Shown piece by piece: positions 54,919-64,000 of a stretch of DNA of 64,000 bases (position 1 is its first letter; every line of letters starts with the position of its first letter). The translations under genes were made by a program, and so were the position numbers. The stretch is from assembly GCA_004565275.1 (NCBI GenBank), contig SDOX01000018.1:294541-358540 (forward strand), written 5' to 3'. This stretch comes from Nannochloropsis salina CCMP1776. Lineage: Eukaryota; Sar; Eustigmatophyceae; Eustigmatales; Monodopsidaceae. Under the pieces are notes generated by a model that ran no database searches, was not told the DNA's origin, and was given only the letters and a program-made list of their open reading frames with translations.

Positions 54919-56035
54919 GAGTGATTCGGTTTGACGGGTTCAAAGGGAACGAGATGTGTGGAAGCAGAACCAAACCTGTTGACAGATGTGATAGTGGAGT
55001 AAGAAAGCATGACAGGAGTAAAAGAACATTGTGCGCGTGTCTCCACGATGCGTTCGTCGGCTGGACAGGGAGCCAGGTGTAGGGAACGTGCGACAAAGGG
55101 AAATTCTAACGTTGGCAAGGAGGTTCAACACAAGAGTCCGGCCACGTGCAAACCAAGCGAGCAAAATTTCAGATGCAGATTCCGTACGTCGCACACACTC
55201 ATGTTCGAACACTATGAATTGGGAAATAGAAACAAAGATGATGGCCCATGAAGAGCTGGCGTGTGGCGTGTGTAGCCTTTTGGGCTGCTGTTCGAGAACA
55301 AGTGAGTGAGGCACCCCCTGGTGTTTCTCGGCCGCCCGGCCCCCTCCTCGGGGCTCGGAGCTCGTCGTTTTTTTGGCGCGAACGGAGCACGAGGCGGAGG
55401 ATGATGCAAGCTCGATCCCGGACCCGGCAACATTACTGGGATGAGCTTGCGCTTTTTCGAATCTACGCTTTCCCAAAATCACGGACAAAAGGAAATGAAA
55501 GCATCGCACTCAATCGTGGCTTCATTAGAGCGTACGAATCTCAGGGTATTATCAGAATTATGGTGGTAACAAGGACGTATTCTTTACCTTCTCCGATCCA
55601 CTGCATGAGCTCGTAGTCGCCCATTGCACACGTCTCCACGTTGCTGCTTCCTTGAGAGTTGCAAAAGTGTTCAACATCGCAGGGAAAGACGTTTAATTAT
55701 TGTTGATAGATGGAACAGAGAGACTGATAAATCAATAGCATTACTCTCCTGACGGGAGTCAACTCGTAGGATGTGTGATACGTGGTCTTGCAACTCAAGT
55801 GACAATGTTGCTTTCCTCCACGTGACGAGCTTTGCGGGAATCGACGATCTTACTCTTTCGTTTGATTTCAAGGCTTGTCATTGTTCTTCAGTTTGACCCC
55901 CCATTCACTTAAAGCTCATTGAAATGTCTCTTTTGTTACACATAGGCAAAGGCTCTGGGCACTGCCGCCGTCAAAAGGGAGTTACTTAAACGTGCACAGA
56001 TATCTCTCGATCTCCCGAATCAGACAAGGCAAGGC
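54919..56035. other. Intergenic, mostly noncoding; possible 5' exon of the PFK-2 gene
   Basis: This is 1.1 kb between the small membrane protein and the PFK-2/FBPase-2 start. The PFK-2 frame is open upstream of its ATG back to an acceptor-like ACATAG at about 55940-55945, so an additional 5' exon may lie here. The frames at 54940-55509 (-) and 55248-55616 (+) have no recognisable domain. Confidence 0.45.
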
Positions 56036-57868
56036 ATGAGTGAAGACGTTATACCAGTCGTTCTGTACTCAATCTCGGCAGCTGCTTTGCTTTACGTCAT
56101 CCGGACCCGGAGACATGAGATATTGGTGCGCAAGTCTGGCCTTGACCTGAAAGGAAGCGCCGACTCGTCTCCGTCACGAGTTCGGGGAGTCTCTGCCGAT
56201 CATATCGTAGCCTTGGAGAAGTCTGACAAGGGTGCGCTCATTGAGCATCCTCGTCGACAAGCTCTCAAGACGGACTTTGTCGGCTTTAGCACCATGCAAC
56301 GGAAGCTCATACTGGTGATGGTAGGCCTCCCAGCACGGGGCAAGAGCTACATCGTGAAGATGCTCATACGCTACCTGACATGGACGGGAATTTCAGCGAA
56401 AGTTTTTAATGTCGGGGACTTTCGTCGAAAATTGGTAGGTTCACACCTAGATGATCGAACTAAGATTTGTTGGGGGGAGGCCACACCTGTGGTGAAGAAT
56501 TGTCAAGAATGCCGCAGTATGCATATTGACATCCTCCGAAAAACCATGTAGATACGAAGAGCGTCGTATGCTTCTTATTTCAGTTATGACCATGACAATA
56601 TGTTTTACTACTCTGGAAAGAAACTCTTTCAGTGATCGTTCCCCCTGATCTACCTTTCAAGTTGCGCCGTCCTAGCCTTCCTTGACCGATCCTCTCTGAA
56701 CATTACTTGTTTGATAAAATCTTGACAGGGTTTAAGCGGAGTTGATAAGTCTTTTTTCGAGGCGAATAACGCAGAGGCTCAAAAAACCCGGGAGAGTATG
56801 GCAGCACAAGTCCTGGACGAGGCATACGAGTGGCTGTCGGCGGGCGGCGAGGACGAGCCGCGGGTAGCACTCTTCGATGCTACTAATACGACGCGGGCGC
56901 GACGGGCTACGTTATTGACGCGGAATCGGCAAGAGACAAACGCCACCCTGCTATTTGTTGAAAGCATCTGCGACGATGAGGAAATTCTTCATCGCAACTA
57001 TAGTATGAAGCTGCAAAACAACGACTACAAAGGCATGGACCCCGCAGTAGCCCTTGCGGACTTCATGCAGCGAGTCAAGGCCTACGAAGCGGTCTACGAG
57101 GAGCTGGGGGACGACGAGGATGACGGAAACATTTCGTATATCAAGGTCTACAATGTTGGTCGCAAGGTGGTTACGCGCAATACGACGGGCTACATTCCCT
57201 CTCAGATTGCATTTTATTTGCAAAATATCCATATCGAGCCCCGTAAGATATGGTTAACGCGTCACGCTGAGTCGCTGGACCAGGTCAACAACATTCTGGG
57301 ACGGGACTCGGGGGACTTGACAGACGCTGGTCGCCAGTACTGCTTGATGCTCACGCGCTTTATCAAGGCGCAGCAGGAGAAAGTCATGGGCACGGGCCAC
57401 GAGGTCCTCATTCTTGCGGGGACACAGCAAGTGCACAATGCTACCATTGAGCACCTGCAACTTATTTACCCGTGTGTCTCAACACCGCTTTTGAACGAGC
57501 TACGCGGAGGAGACCTGGACGGTATTGACAGAACACAGCTCAAGGCGCTATTTCCTGAAGTGTGGGAGGGAAGGATGCATGACAAGCTCAATTATCGGTA
57601 TCCAGGAGCGGGGGGCGAGTCTTACGCGGACGTGATCCAACGGATTAGGCCTATTATTGTGGAGCTGGAGCGTCAACGTAGGTCTGTGCTTGTAGTAAGT
57701 CACTTAGCCGTGCAGCGTTGCCTTTATGGCTACTTTATGGGCACTGCCATGTCAGAAATTCCCTATCTTGACCTGCCAAAACATGTTGTTATCGAGCTCA
57801 CACCTGGTCCGTTTGGAACAACTGAGAAGGCCATACCTTTGTTTGAGCGCGGGGATTTGACTGAATAG
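56036..57868 (+). CDS. PFKFB: 6-phosphofructo-2-kinase / fructose-2,6-bisphosphatase with altered phosphatase site
   Basis: Makes (and in most species also degrades) fructose-2,6-bisphosphate, the regulator of glycolysis and gluconeogenesis. Exons 56036-56434 and 56729-57868 join in phase 0 (GTAGGT...GACAG) as VFNVGDFRRKL|GLSGVDKSFFEANN, for 512 residues. The kinase half is intact: Walker A VGLPARGKSY, FDATNTTRARR, FVESICDD and SYIKVYNVG. The phosphatase half starts WLTRHAESLDQ. Compared with the human enzyme the RHG motif is RHA, the Asn of RHGESELN is Gln, and the Arg of TSHMKRT is replaced in AGTQQVHNAT. The NEL glutamate and the second His (VVSHLAVQRCL) remain. An N-terminal hydrophobic segment VIPVVLYSISAAALLYVI is unusual and may anchor the enzyme. 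A frame upstream of the ATG suggests a possible missing 5' exon. Confidence 0.9.
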
Positions 57869-58767
57869 AATGAGGGACATGTATTTAAGACGAGTAGGAG
57901 TTAAGAATTATAGCTGCGCGTGAATATGTATTGTAAATGTGCGGCAGGCTCTGCAACTATGGAATTTTTTGTGCCGCGTATTGCACAATGTACATAGTTT
58001 TCTGCGCTCTTTGTTCATAAGGCCCTCCAGACCGCACAGATACGTAAGATAAATAATGGATTTTGGGAAATGATGGCAGAGTTGCTTTAGTTGTGCTCGT
58101 GCTGCCAGCGCAGATTCGTCCAACGGTACACGCAAGATCCATTTGCTTAACAATTTAAAATTCGCCATGTATCATTGCATCGGAGAATTGGATGATGAGG
58201 AAAATAAGGCAAAAACAAGAATAGTTTTTAGAAGCGCCATGATGTTATGCTGGAGAAAATGACGAAGCCTATTTAAGAAATCGAAAGGGCCGCCTGTTCT
58301 TTCAAATGATACACAATGGTGCATTTGACATGGCGAGAGTTTTTGAAAAGCGTTTTTAACGTAAATTCGCTGGGTTGCCATAGCGTCATGGTATTATAAC
58401 ATCAAGATGACCCTAAGCTCAACCGTACCACAGCATCCATAAGAAGTCCGCACGGTCAGGGCCGCAGTGCACCCACGAGAAGGGACGCCATGATACCCGG
58501 AGGTGCGGAAGACGCCGGGTTATGCGGGCCATGGGGCTCGCTCAGAGCCTCGTTCGCCAAAAAACACTCGAACCCTGTGCAGCGCGTGTAGAAGTACGCC
58601 CCCGCGCTCATCGAACAAATATTGGAACAACTCCCCCGTCAGGAAAATACCCTTCTCGAAGTGGTAGACACTGCTCTTCAAAACACTGTTGCTGTTACGG
58701 TAAATACGGTCTCTACAGCGACTTAACTCTTGTAAACCCCGTATATTGCCCAGCGGCTATCGTGAAA
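57869..58767. other. Intergenic / 5' region of the H+-pyrophosphatase
   Basis: This is downstream of PFK-2 and upstream of the pyrophosphatase. The pyrophosphatase frame is open back to an ATG at 58522, but those 82 residues are Cys/Arg/Ser-rich with no targeting character and are more likely 5' UTR. Minus-strand frames here are unsupported. Confidence 0.45.
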
Positions 58768-61323
58768 ATGAATCGACGGGCTACCGGTGGAGCTGGAGCC
58801 AGTATGAGCGGCACAGATGGTATCGCGATGGGTGGCCTTGGCGGTGGCGGTATACCTACAACATATCCTTATGGGGCGAATGTTAATACCCCACCTTCAG
58901 CGGTGGGAGCCGACATGGCAGAGATGGGCGGAAGTGGCTTTCTCATGGATCACGAGAAACAGACCATAGATTACGACAAATTAAGCAATCATCATCATCC
59001 TTTTGGTGCAGGGAGCGTAACACAAAGCGTGGCTCATGCGTATTCTCAGTCTGTGAACGTGGGACCTACAGCCTCGTTAATCTGCCTGGCTGGACTTCTG
59101 TGTTTTATCGTCCTTCCCGCAAACTTCCGATGCGCTGTCTTTATCTTAACAATATGCGCTCTTGGAACATTGTTCGCTTTCTGGTTGTCACGTTTCGTAC
59201 TTTCCAAAGATGATGGGAGTGCTGAGATGCGCGCAGTTGCGACACCAATCCGCGAAGGTGCTGAGGGCTTTCTGCGTGTGCAATACAGTGCAATCGCAAA
59301 GATCGCGGTTGTGCTCTCCATTCTCATAACATTGTCCTACATGATGCGACCTGAGGATGGAGGTGGCAATCACGGTGTTGGGAAACTGGGCAACACCATG
59401 TTAGGTTTGCTGGGCTCCATTTCATTCATCTTGGGGGCGCTCTGCTCCGCTGCCGCCGGCTATCTTAGCATGTGGGTTGCAGCTCACACGAATGTAAGGG
59501 TAACAAGTGCTGCACGTAGGTCGTACATGCAGGCGCTCATTGTGTGCTTCAACGGAGGTGCCTTTTCAGCGGTCCTCGATATTACTCTCTGTGTGGCTGG
59601 TGTAACCTGCCTCTACTTGGGCCTTTATCTGGTGTTTGTGCCAGCTGGTGTATTACATGCGGGAGAGGTGCCCATGCTTATGGTGGGCTACGGCTTTGGG
59701 GCGTCATTCGTGGCCTTATTTATGCAGCTGGGTGGTGGAATTTACACCAAGGCAGCCGACGTCGGCGCAGACCTGGTTGGTAAGGTCGAACGAGGTATTC
59801 CAGAGGACGACCCCCGGAATCCGGCCGTCATTGCCGACCTAGTTGGAGATATGGTGGGGGACTGTGTGGGATCTTCTTCAGACGTATTTGAATCCGTGGC
59901 TGCGGAGATCATTGGGGCCATGATTCTTGGTAGTACTTTAGCGAAGGAGGCAGGGCTGACAGACCCCACTCCTTTCATGTTTTTCCCTCTCGTGGTGCAC
60001 GCTCTGGATATCGTTGTTTCCTCTTTGGGCATTATGTACGTGGGTTCCACAAGCCAGGTTCATGCGATAGACCCGATGAACGTCCTTAAAGGCGGCTATT
60101 ACGTGACAGCAACTGCGGCTGCAGTGGGCTTCTTCTTCACGTGCTGGCTTCTACTTTCGGTGCCTGATATGCCACAGGCATGGCTGCACTTTGCTGGATG
60201 TGGGGCCTTGGGCATGCTAACGTCATATATTTTCATCGCGTCAACTCAATATTACACGGACTATGAGTATTATCCCGTGCGCTCGATTGCCGAAGCCAGT
60301 ACGACAGGTCATGGTACCAACATCATCACCGGTGTAGCAGTAGGTATGAAAAGTACTGCTGTGCCGTCCCTTACGGTCTCTTTCTCAGTTATTGCGGCTT
60401 ATCACCTCGGTAGAACTTCAGGAATTGGCATTGGTCATAACGCGGGCCTCTTTGGGACGGCAGTAGCCACAATGGGTATGTTGTCTTCAGCATGCTACGT
60501 CTTATCCATGAATAACTATGGTCCCATTGCAGACAATGCGGGAGGAATAGCGGAAATGAGCCAGCAGCCGGAGTTTGTGCGCGAATCCACGGATCGATTA
60601 GATGCAGCCGGCAACGTGACTAAAGCCATTACGAAAGGGTACTCAATCGGGTCTGCATCTTTAGCCTGTTTTTTGTTGTTCGGGGCCTTTATGGACGAGT
60701 TCTCTCAGTTTTCTGGGAAACCGTTCCGAGTAGTAGATATCGCTGTCCCAGAGGTGCTCGTTGGAGGTATTATCGGTACCATGATGGTTTTCTATTTCGT
60801 TGGTTTGACTGTGGCTGCTGTAGGGAAGACTGCAGGTGAGGTTGTGAAAGAAGTCCGGCGACAATTTCGTGACAATCCAGAAATCATGACCTTCAAGGCG
60901 CGGCCCGATTATCGGTCATGTGTGGCTTTGGTTACCCATGCTGCGCTCAAAGAGATGGTTTGGCCTGGACTGCTTGCCACAGGACTTCCGATTGTAGTAG
61001 GAGTCGTGTTTCGTGGTGTTGGAGCAATCACAGATAGACCGTTGCTAGGCGCAGAAGTCCTGGCTGGATACTTGATGTTTGGCACTGTCACTGGTATAAT
61101 GATGGCTTTATTTCTGGACAATGTTGGTGGGGCATGGGATAATGCGAAGAAGTACATTGAGCTTGGTCATCACGGTGGTAAGAACAGTGAAGCCCACAAA
61201 GCAGCCGTAACAGGTGACACTGTCGGGGATCCGTTCAAGGATACTGCAGGTCCGGCTTTACACGTGGTGATTAAGCTCCTTTCAACTACAGTCCTTGTAC
61301 TGGGACCACTTTTCATCAATTAG
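58768..61323 (+). CDS. Membrane-bound H+-translocating inorganic pyrophosphatase, K+-independent type (AVP2-like)
   Basis: Couples PPi hydrolysis to proton pumping into an acidic compartment (Golgi, vacuole or acidocalcisome). The preferred start is ATG 58768 (MNRRATGGAGASM), giving 851 residues. An upstream in-frame ATG at 58522 is less likely. About 16 membrane spans follow a cytosolic N-terminus. Catalytic motifs are intact: DVGADLVGKVERGIPEDDPR, GDMVGDCVGSSSDVFES, DNAGGIAEMSQ and the C-terminal GDTVGDPFKDTAGPALH. The potassium-site segment reads GNVTKAITKGYSIGSASL. A Lys replaces the Ala of K+-dependent pumps (GNTTAAIGKG), so this is the K+-independent class. It is a single exon, convergent with the Tat-SF1 gene. 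Confidence 0.95.
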   Translation: MNRRATGGAGASMSGTDGIAMGGLGGGGIPTTYPYGANVNTPPSAVGADMAEMGGSGFLMDHEKQTIDYDKLSNHHHPFGAGSVTQSVAHAYSQSVNVGPTASLICLAGLLCFIVLPANFRCAVFILTICALGTLFAFWLSRFVLSKDDGSAEMRAVATPIREGAEGFLRVQYSAIAKIAVVLSILITLSYMMRPEDGGGNHGVGKLGNTMLGLLGSISFILGALCSAAAGYLSMWVAAHTNVRVTSAARRSYMQALIVCFNGGAFSAVLDITLCVAGVTCLYLGLYLVFVPAGVLHAGEVPMLMVGYGFGASFVALFMQLGGGIYTKAADVGADLVGKVERGIPEDDPRNPAVIADLVGDMVGDCVGSSSDVFESVAAEIIGAMILGSTLAKEAGLTDPTPFMFFPLVVHALDIVVSSLGIMYVGSTSQVHAIDPMNVLKGGYYVTATAAAVGFFFTCWLLLSVPDMPQAWLHFAGCGALGMLTSYIFIASTQYYTDYEYYPVRSIAEASTTGHGTNIITGVAVGMKSTAVPSLTVSFSVIAAYHLGRTSGIGIGHNAGLFGTAVATMGMLSSACYVLSMNNYGPIADNAGGIAEMSQQPEFVRESTDRLDAAGNVTKAITKGYSIGSASLACFLLFGAFMDEFSQFSGKPFRVVDIAVPEVLVGGIIGTMMVFYFVGLTVAAVGKTAGEVVKEVRRQFRDNPEIMTFKARPDYRSCVALVTHAALKEMVWPGLLATGLPIVVGVVFRGVGAITDRPLLGAEVLAGYLMFGTVTGIMMALFLDNVGGAWDNAKKYIELGHHGGKNSEAHKAAVTGDTVGDPFKDTAGPALHVVIKLLSTTVLVLGPLFIN

Positions 61324-61906
61324 AAGGCGAAAGGAGTAAAAGAAAGTCTCGAAAAAGCTGTGTTCGCAAGAAAATTCTGTTGTCAACCCTTTTTCGGAAA
61401 ATGTACAGTCATGTCACACTTTGATCTCATTTCTATTTCCTCCTGTACGTGAGAAAGACTTTGTCTGCTAGAGCTATATCATTTCGAAGGCCTTAAAAAC
61501 GTTTGGCAAGACAAGACTACATTAGACATGTGGCAATACATTATTCACACTTTTATGACCTCAATCATATAACCGCACCTCAAAATTAAGTTGTCGAATA
61601 GCTTTACCATGGCATATATGCAGAATATTCGACAAGACAAACCAAAAAAGTTCACAATTTTTTATTTAACCTCTTCATTTAACTTCTAAATCTAGAGCGG
61701 TTCTTAAACGTTGAGCAATAATTTTATTGCGTCTATTCCTTCGTGGAATACAAAGAAGATTGCAAACAGAGATAATACAGGAAGAGCATGTTAGCATTTA
61801 GCGTAAAGCATCATCTAAAAAAAATGATAATAATTATAGTAATAAGTAAAATTTCGAAAATCCAAACATATTTTTTCAAAAGATTGGTAGCCATTCCATT
61901 GACATC
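61324..61906. other. AT-rich convergent intergenic region
   Basis: These are the 3' flanks of the pyrophosphatase (+) and the Tat-SF1-like gene (-). The region is much more AT-rich than the exons. No open frame. Confidence 0.5.
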
Positions 61907-63872
61907 TCATTCAGAAGCAACCTCGAGTTGGAACTCTGCTGGTAAATCTTGATTGTCTAGCTCAGCCCCAAAGTCTGCTAGGCGCTTCTCTTCTTCGTAA
62001 TCTTCGTCATCCTCAGCCAGCGTCAATTCTGTGGGTTCTTTTCCTTCATAGGCACGATCATTGCCCTCTGAACTTATAGAAGTGACTTCTTCATGATCCC
62101 AAGAAGTACGAGCTGTGGTTTGTCTATCTTTGTAGTTCGCCTTCGTGTAGTCAGTGCTGCCATCCCAGTAAAAAGATTGAAGCTTTCGCCCCGCAAAAAA
62201 GCGTCCATTCATCAGCTTGACACATTGCTCTGCAGCAAATGCCGTTCCAAATTTGAGCACGATAACACCCTCTGGGTGCCTCTCAAATATTGTCATTTTT
62301 TCTAATGGACCTAAGGCAGAGCATTCAACTTCCAAATCCTTTCGTAAATCTTCAATAAATTCTGCCGATTCACAATCGGAGGGTTCAAACATGTTTTTGA
62401 CTATCACGATACGTAACGCCTTGCCTCCAAGTCCAGAATCATCGGCCTCCGACCAAGACAAGGCCTGCTTAGCCGCCGCTCGCGCAACCTTAGCTTTTGC
62501 CTCGTTTAATCTACGCTTTTTAACGGGCTCTGTCTTGCTCTTTTCACCCGCTGTACTTGTTTTTTGATGGAAAACAGCCTTGGTAATGTTTAAGGGCCAA
62601 CCCGGACGTAGCATTCCTTCATTCAGAATTTCTACGGCTAGTTCTACCGATTCTGGGCGTACGAATGCGACAGAAGCGTCCCCTTTGGGAGCACCTGACG
62701 GATCACGGTACATTTTGATCCGTGGGCGTTGTGTTTCTGGGTCTATCGCTAGGATGCCAACTTGCTTGAAATGAGCCTCCAGCTCTTCCGCTGTCGCGTC
62801 CGTAGGAAGGCCTGTTATATACACCCATTTATTTGATGCTCTATCCCATCCTTCTCCCCCTCGATTTTTCTTCTTTCTCTTTCTTCTCTCCACCGTCCCA
62901 TATTCCGTCGAGGAAGCCGCGCAATTTTGCTGACTAGGTTCATCATTTCCTTCCTTATTGCCTTTCTCAATTTCATCCTCGCTTTCATCATCCGATGCGA
63001 CTTCTTCCCATTCGTTGGTATCGATATTCAGACGGTACTTTGTGCCGTCATCCGCAACATATGATTGCTTTACTCCGCCATCATCTGTCTTTTTATTGGT
63101 CGATGTAACTGCCATGGACATGCCTGGCATCTCCTCAGCTTGAAAAACTTGTCGCTCATCCATTGTGAGGTTTAAGTCGGCTCCACCGCCTGCCTTTGCG
63201 CTACTCCCTGGCTCGACATCTTGAACCTTGTCGCTTTCTTCTTCTCCAAGTTCTGATGGCATAAAAAGGCGAAGCAACTGTCGTAATTCGTCCACTTCAG
63301 ACAATGGCCTCCATCCCCCGGCTAGATCCTGATGCCAAACTAAGCTCAACCCATCGACTTCTCCACCATGAAGTAAGTCTGCCACATTTTTTACATCTGT
63401 AGGACCTTGCTGCTGTCCATTTTTGTCCAAATAATACCAAGCAGCGCTTTCGGCCTCCAACACGGAACTAAAATTCGTCATCTGCCCGATTGGCCGCCAC
63501 TCCTCCATGCCCGGAGTCCAGCAAAAAGATGAAGTGTCCAGACCCGGCAACTTTTTCACCAGCATTCGTATCAAAGTGGACTCTGGGAAAGGTCCCTGTC
63601 GGTTCAAGATAAACAACAGAGGAATAGTTAACACCTTATACCCTGACTGGGCGCTGTGTGTGGAATAATTGCAGCTCCTAGTCTCAGTCAAGCGTCAGGG
63701 CACCACATTCATACCCATCGGTTTCCATTTTTTTTTAAATCTTTTTGTCTTTGCTACTGAATGAGAAAATACATTCAAAGTAATCCGAACAACTTGTACG
63801 CACCTTCTTGTCCCCCGACGGTGCGAGATAGTTCCACACGCGCTCACTTACGCCATCACCAGTTACAGCCAT
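61907..63872 (-). CDS. HTATSF1: Tat-SF1/CUS2-like U2 snRNP splicing factor with GYF-type N-terminal domains
   Basis: Assists U2 snRNP during spliceosome assembly. Exons 63872-63804 and 63595-61907 are joined across a 208-nt intron (GTGCGT...GACAG) as WNYLAPSGDKK|GPFPESTLIRML, for 585 residues. The N-terminus has two GYF_2-like modules (WNYLAPSGDKKGPFP ... TPGMEEWRPI, and AWYYLDKNGQQQGPT ... WRPLSEV). RRM1 follows with WVYITGLPTDATAEELEAHF, and a second RRM with UHM character (LRIVIVKNMFEPSD ... GVIVLKFGTAFAAEQCVKLM, then GRFFAGRKLQSFYWDG), the order found in Tat-SF1/CUS2. The C-terminus is acidic. The 63691 ATG in the long open frame lies in the intron and is not the start. Confidence 0.9.
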
Positions 63873-64000
63873 GTTCCTATCCCTGTCATGTAGATGGTAT
63901 GATATATACTGTTGTTAGATGTAAAGATGCAAAAATATAGGTAGTAATGTAGCAATTGGATGGCTTTGTCCGGGAAAGAATCGGAGCGGTGAGTCTTACT
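63873..64000. promoter_or_regulatory. Promoter side of the Tat-SF1-like gene
   Basis: The last 128 bases lie upstream of the minus-strand start. Only a general promoter assignment by position is possible. Confidence 0.3.

Noticed and set aside
54940-55509. 189-codon minus-strand frame upstream of the small membrane protein.
   Set aside because: No domain, no consistent composition, and it is separated from the small gene by a stop without a usable acceptor.
55586-55622. Minus-strand MGDYELMQWIGEG followed by GTAAAG, resembling the first exon of a protein kinase.
   Set aside because: No continuation of a glycine loop or kinase motif is found downstream on that strand. Thirteen residues are too few.
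63596-63691. ATG at 63691 as the start of the Tat-SF1-like gene.
   Set aside because: It lies in an intron. The spliced exon 63872-63804 completes the GYF-type domain.
1-64000. Search by eye for transposable elements, virus-like elements, CRISPR arrays and rRNA.
   Set aside because: No reverse transcriptase, transposase, integrase or capsid motif, no long terminal repeats, and no spaced direct repeats were seen. Only the CAA, CAG and 75-bp repeats stand out.

Overview
This is a gene-dense nuclear window from a eukaryote, most likely a photosynthetic stramenopile such as a eustigmatophyte (Nannochloropsis/Microchloropsis-like). Five things point there: about 24 genes in 64 kb; few, short GT-AG introns (about 85-350 nt); GC-rich exons with G homopolymers; two proteins whose N-termini look like the bipartite signal-plus-Phe presequences used for secondary plastids; and a bZIP protein with a stramenopile-type C-terminal region. 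The species is inferred, not proven. I see no transposon, virus-like element, CRISPR array or RNA gene. Exon joins given here were worked out by hand from GT-AG sites, reading phase and family alignment.

Layout. 0-6 kb: 3' end of a SulP anion transporter (+), a DRC10/IQCD-type axonemal protein (+), an SLC44 choline-transporter-like protein (-). 6.8-14 kb: a large MAP kinase kinase (-) divergent from NOL10/ENP2 (+), whose frame slips in a poly-G stretch. 14-21 kb: a C-terminal-motor kinesin-14 (-) and a POT/PTR peptide transporter (-). 22-26 kb: DGAT2 (-) and a GEX1/KAR5/Brambleberry karyogamy protein (-). 26.5-32 kb: Mediator subunit MED15 (-) divergent from an organellar cysteinyl-tRNA synthetase (+). 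32.5-36 kb: an unknown plastid-targeted membrane protein (-) with a 75-bp tandem duplication in its intron, divergent from a plastid-type fructose-1,6-bisphosphatase (+). 36.7-40.7 kb: a bZIP factor (+) and a class I aldolase (-). 41-46.5 kb: nucleoporin Nup133 (-) and an ERG25/SMO sterol C4-methyl oxidase (-). 47-54.3 kb: a histidine acid phosphatase (-) divergent from an ER J-domain protein (+), a secreted Cys-rich protein (-) and a HAT-repeat RNA-processing protein (+). 54.5-64 kb: a small membrane protein (-), a PFK-2/FBPase-2 (+), a K+-independent H+-pyrophosphatase (+) and a Tat-SF1/CUS2 splicing factor (-).

Functional themes. Housekeeping nuclear genes (NOL10, MED15, Nup133, Tat-SF1, HAT protein) are mixed with fructose-phosphate and PPi metabolism (FBPase, aldolase, PFK-2, H+-PPase) and lipid metabolism (DGAT2, sterol oxidase, choline transporter). 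The most informative genes for life cycle are GEX1 (nuclear fusion after gamete fusion) and DRC10 (motile cilia): if the source is a lineage known only as asexual, non-motile cells, both argue for a hidden sexual or flagellate stage. The most unusual protein chemistry is the PFK-2/FBPase-2, whose kinase half looks intact while several phosphatase active-site residues are replaced.
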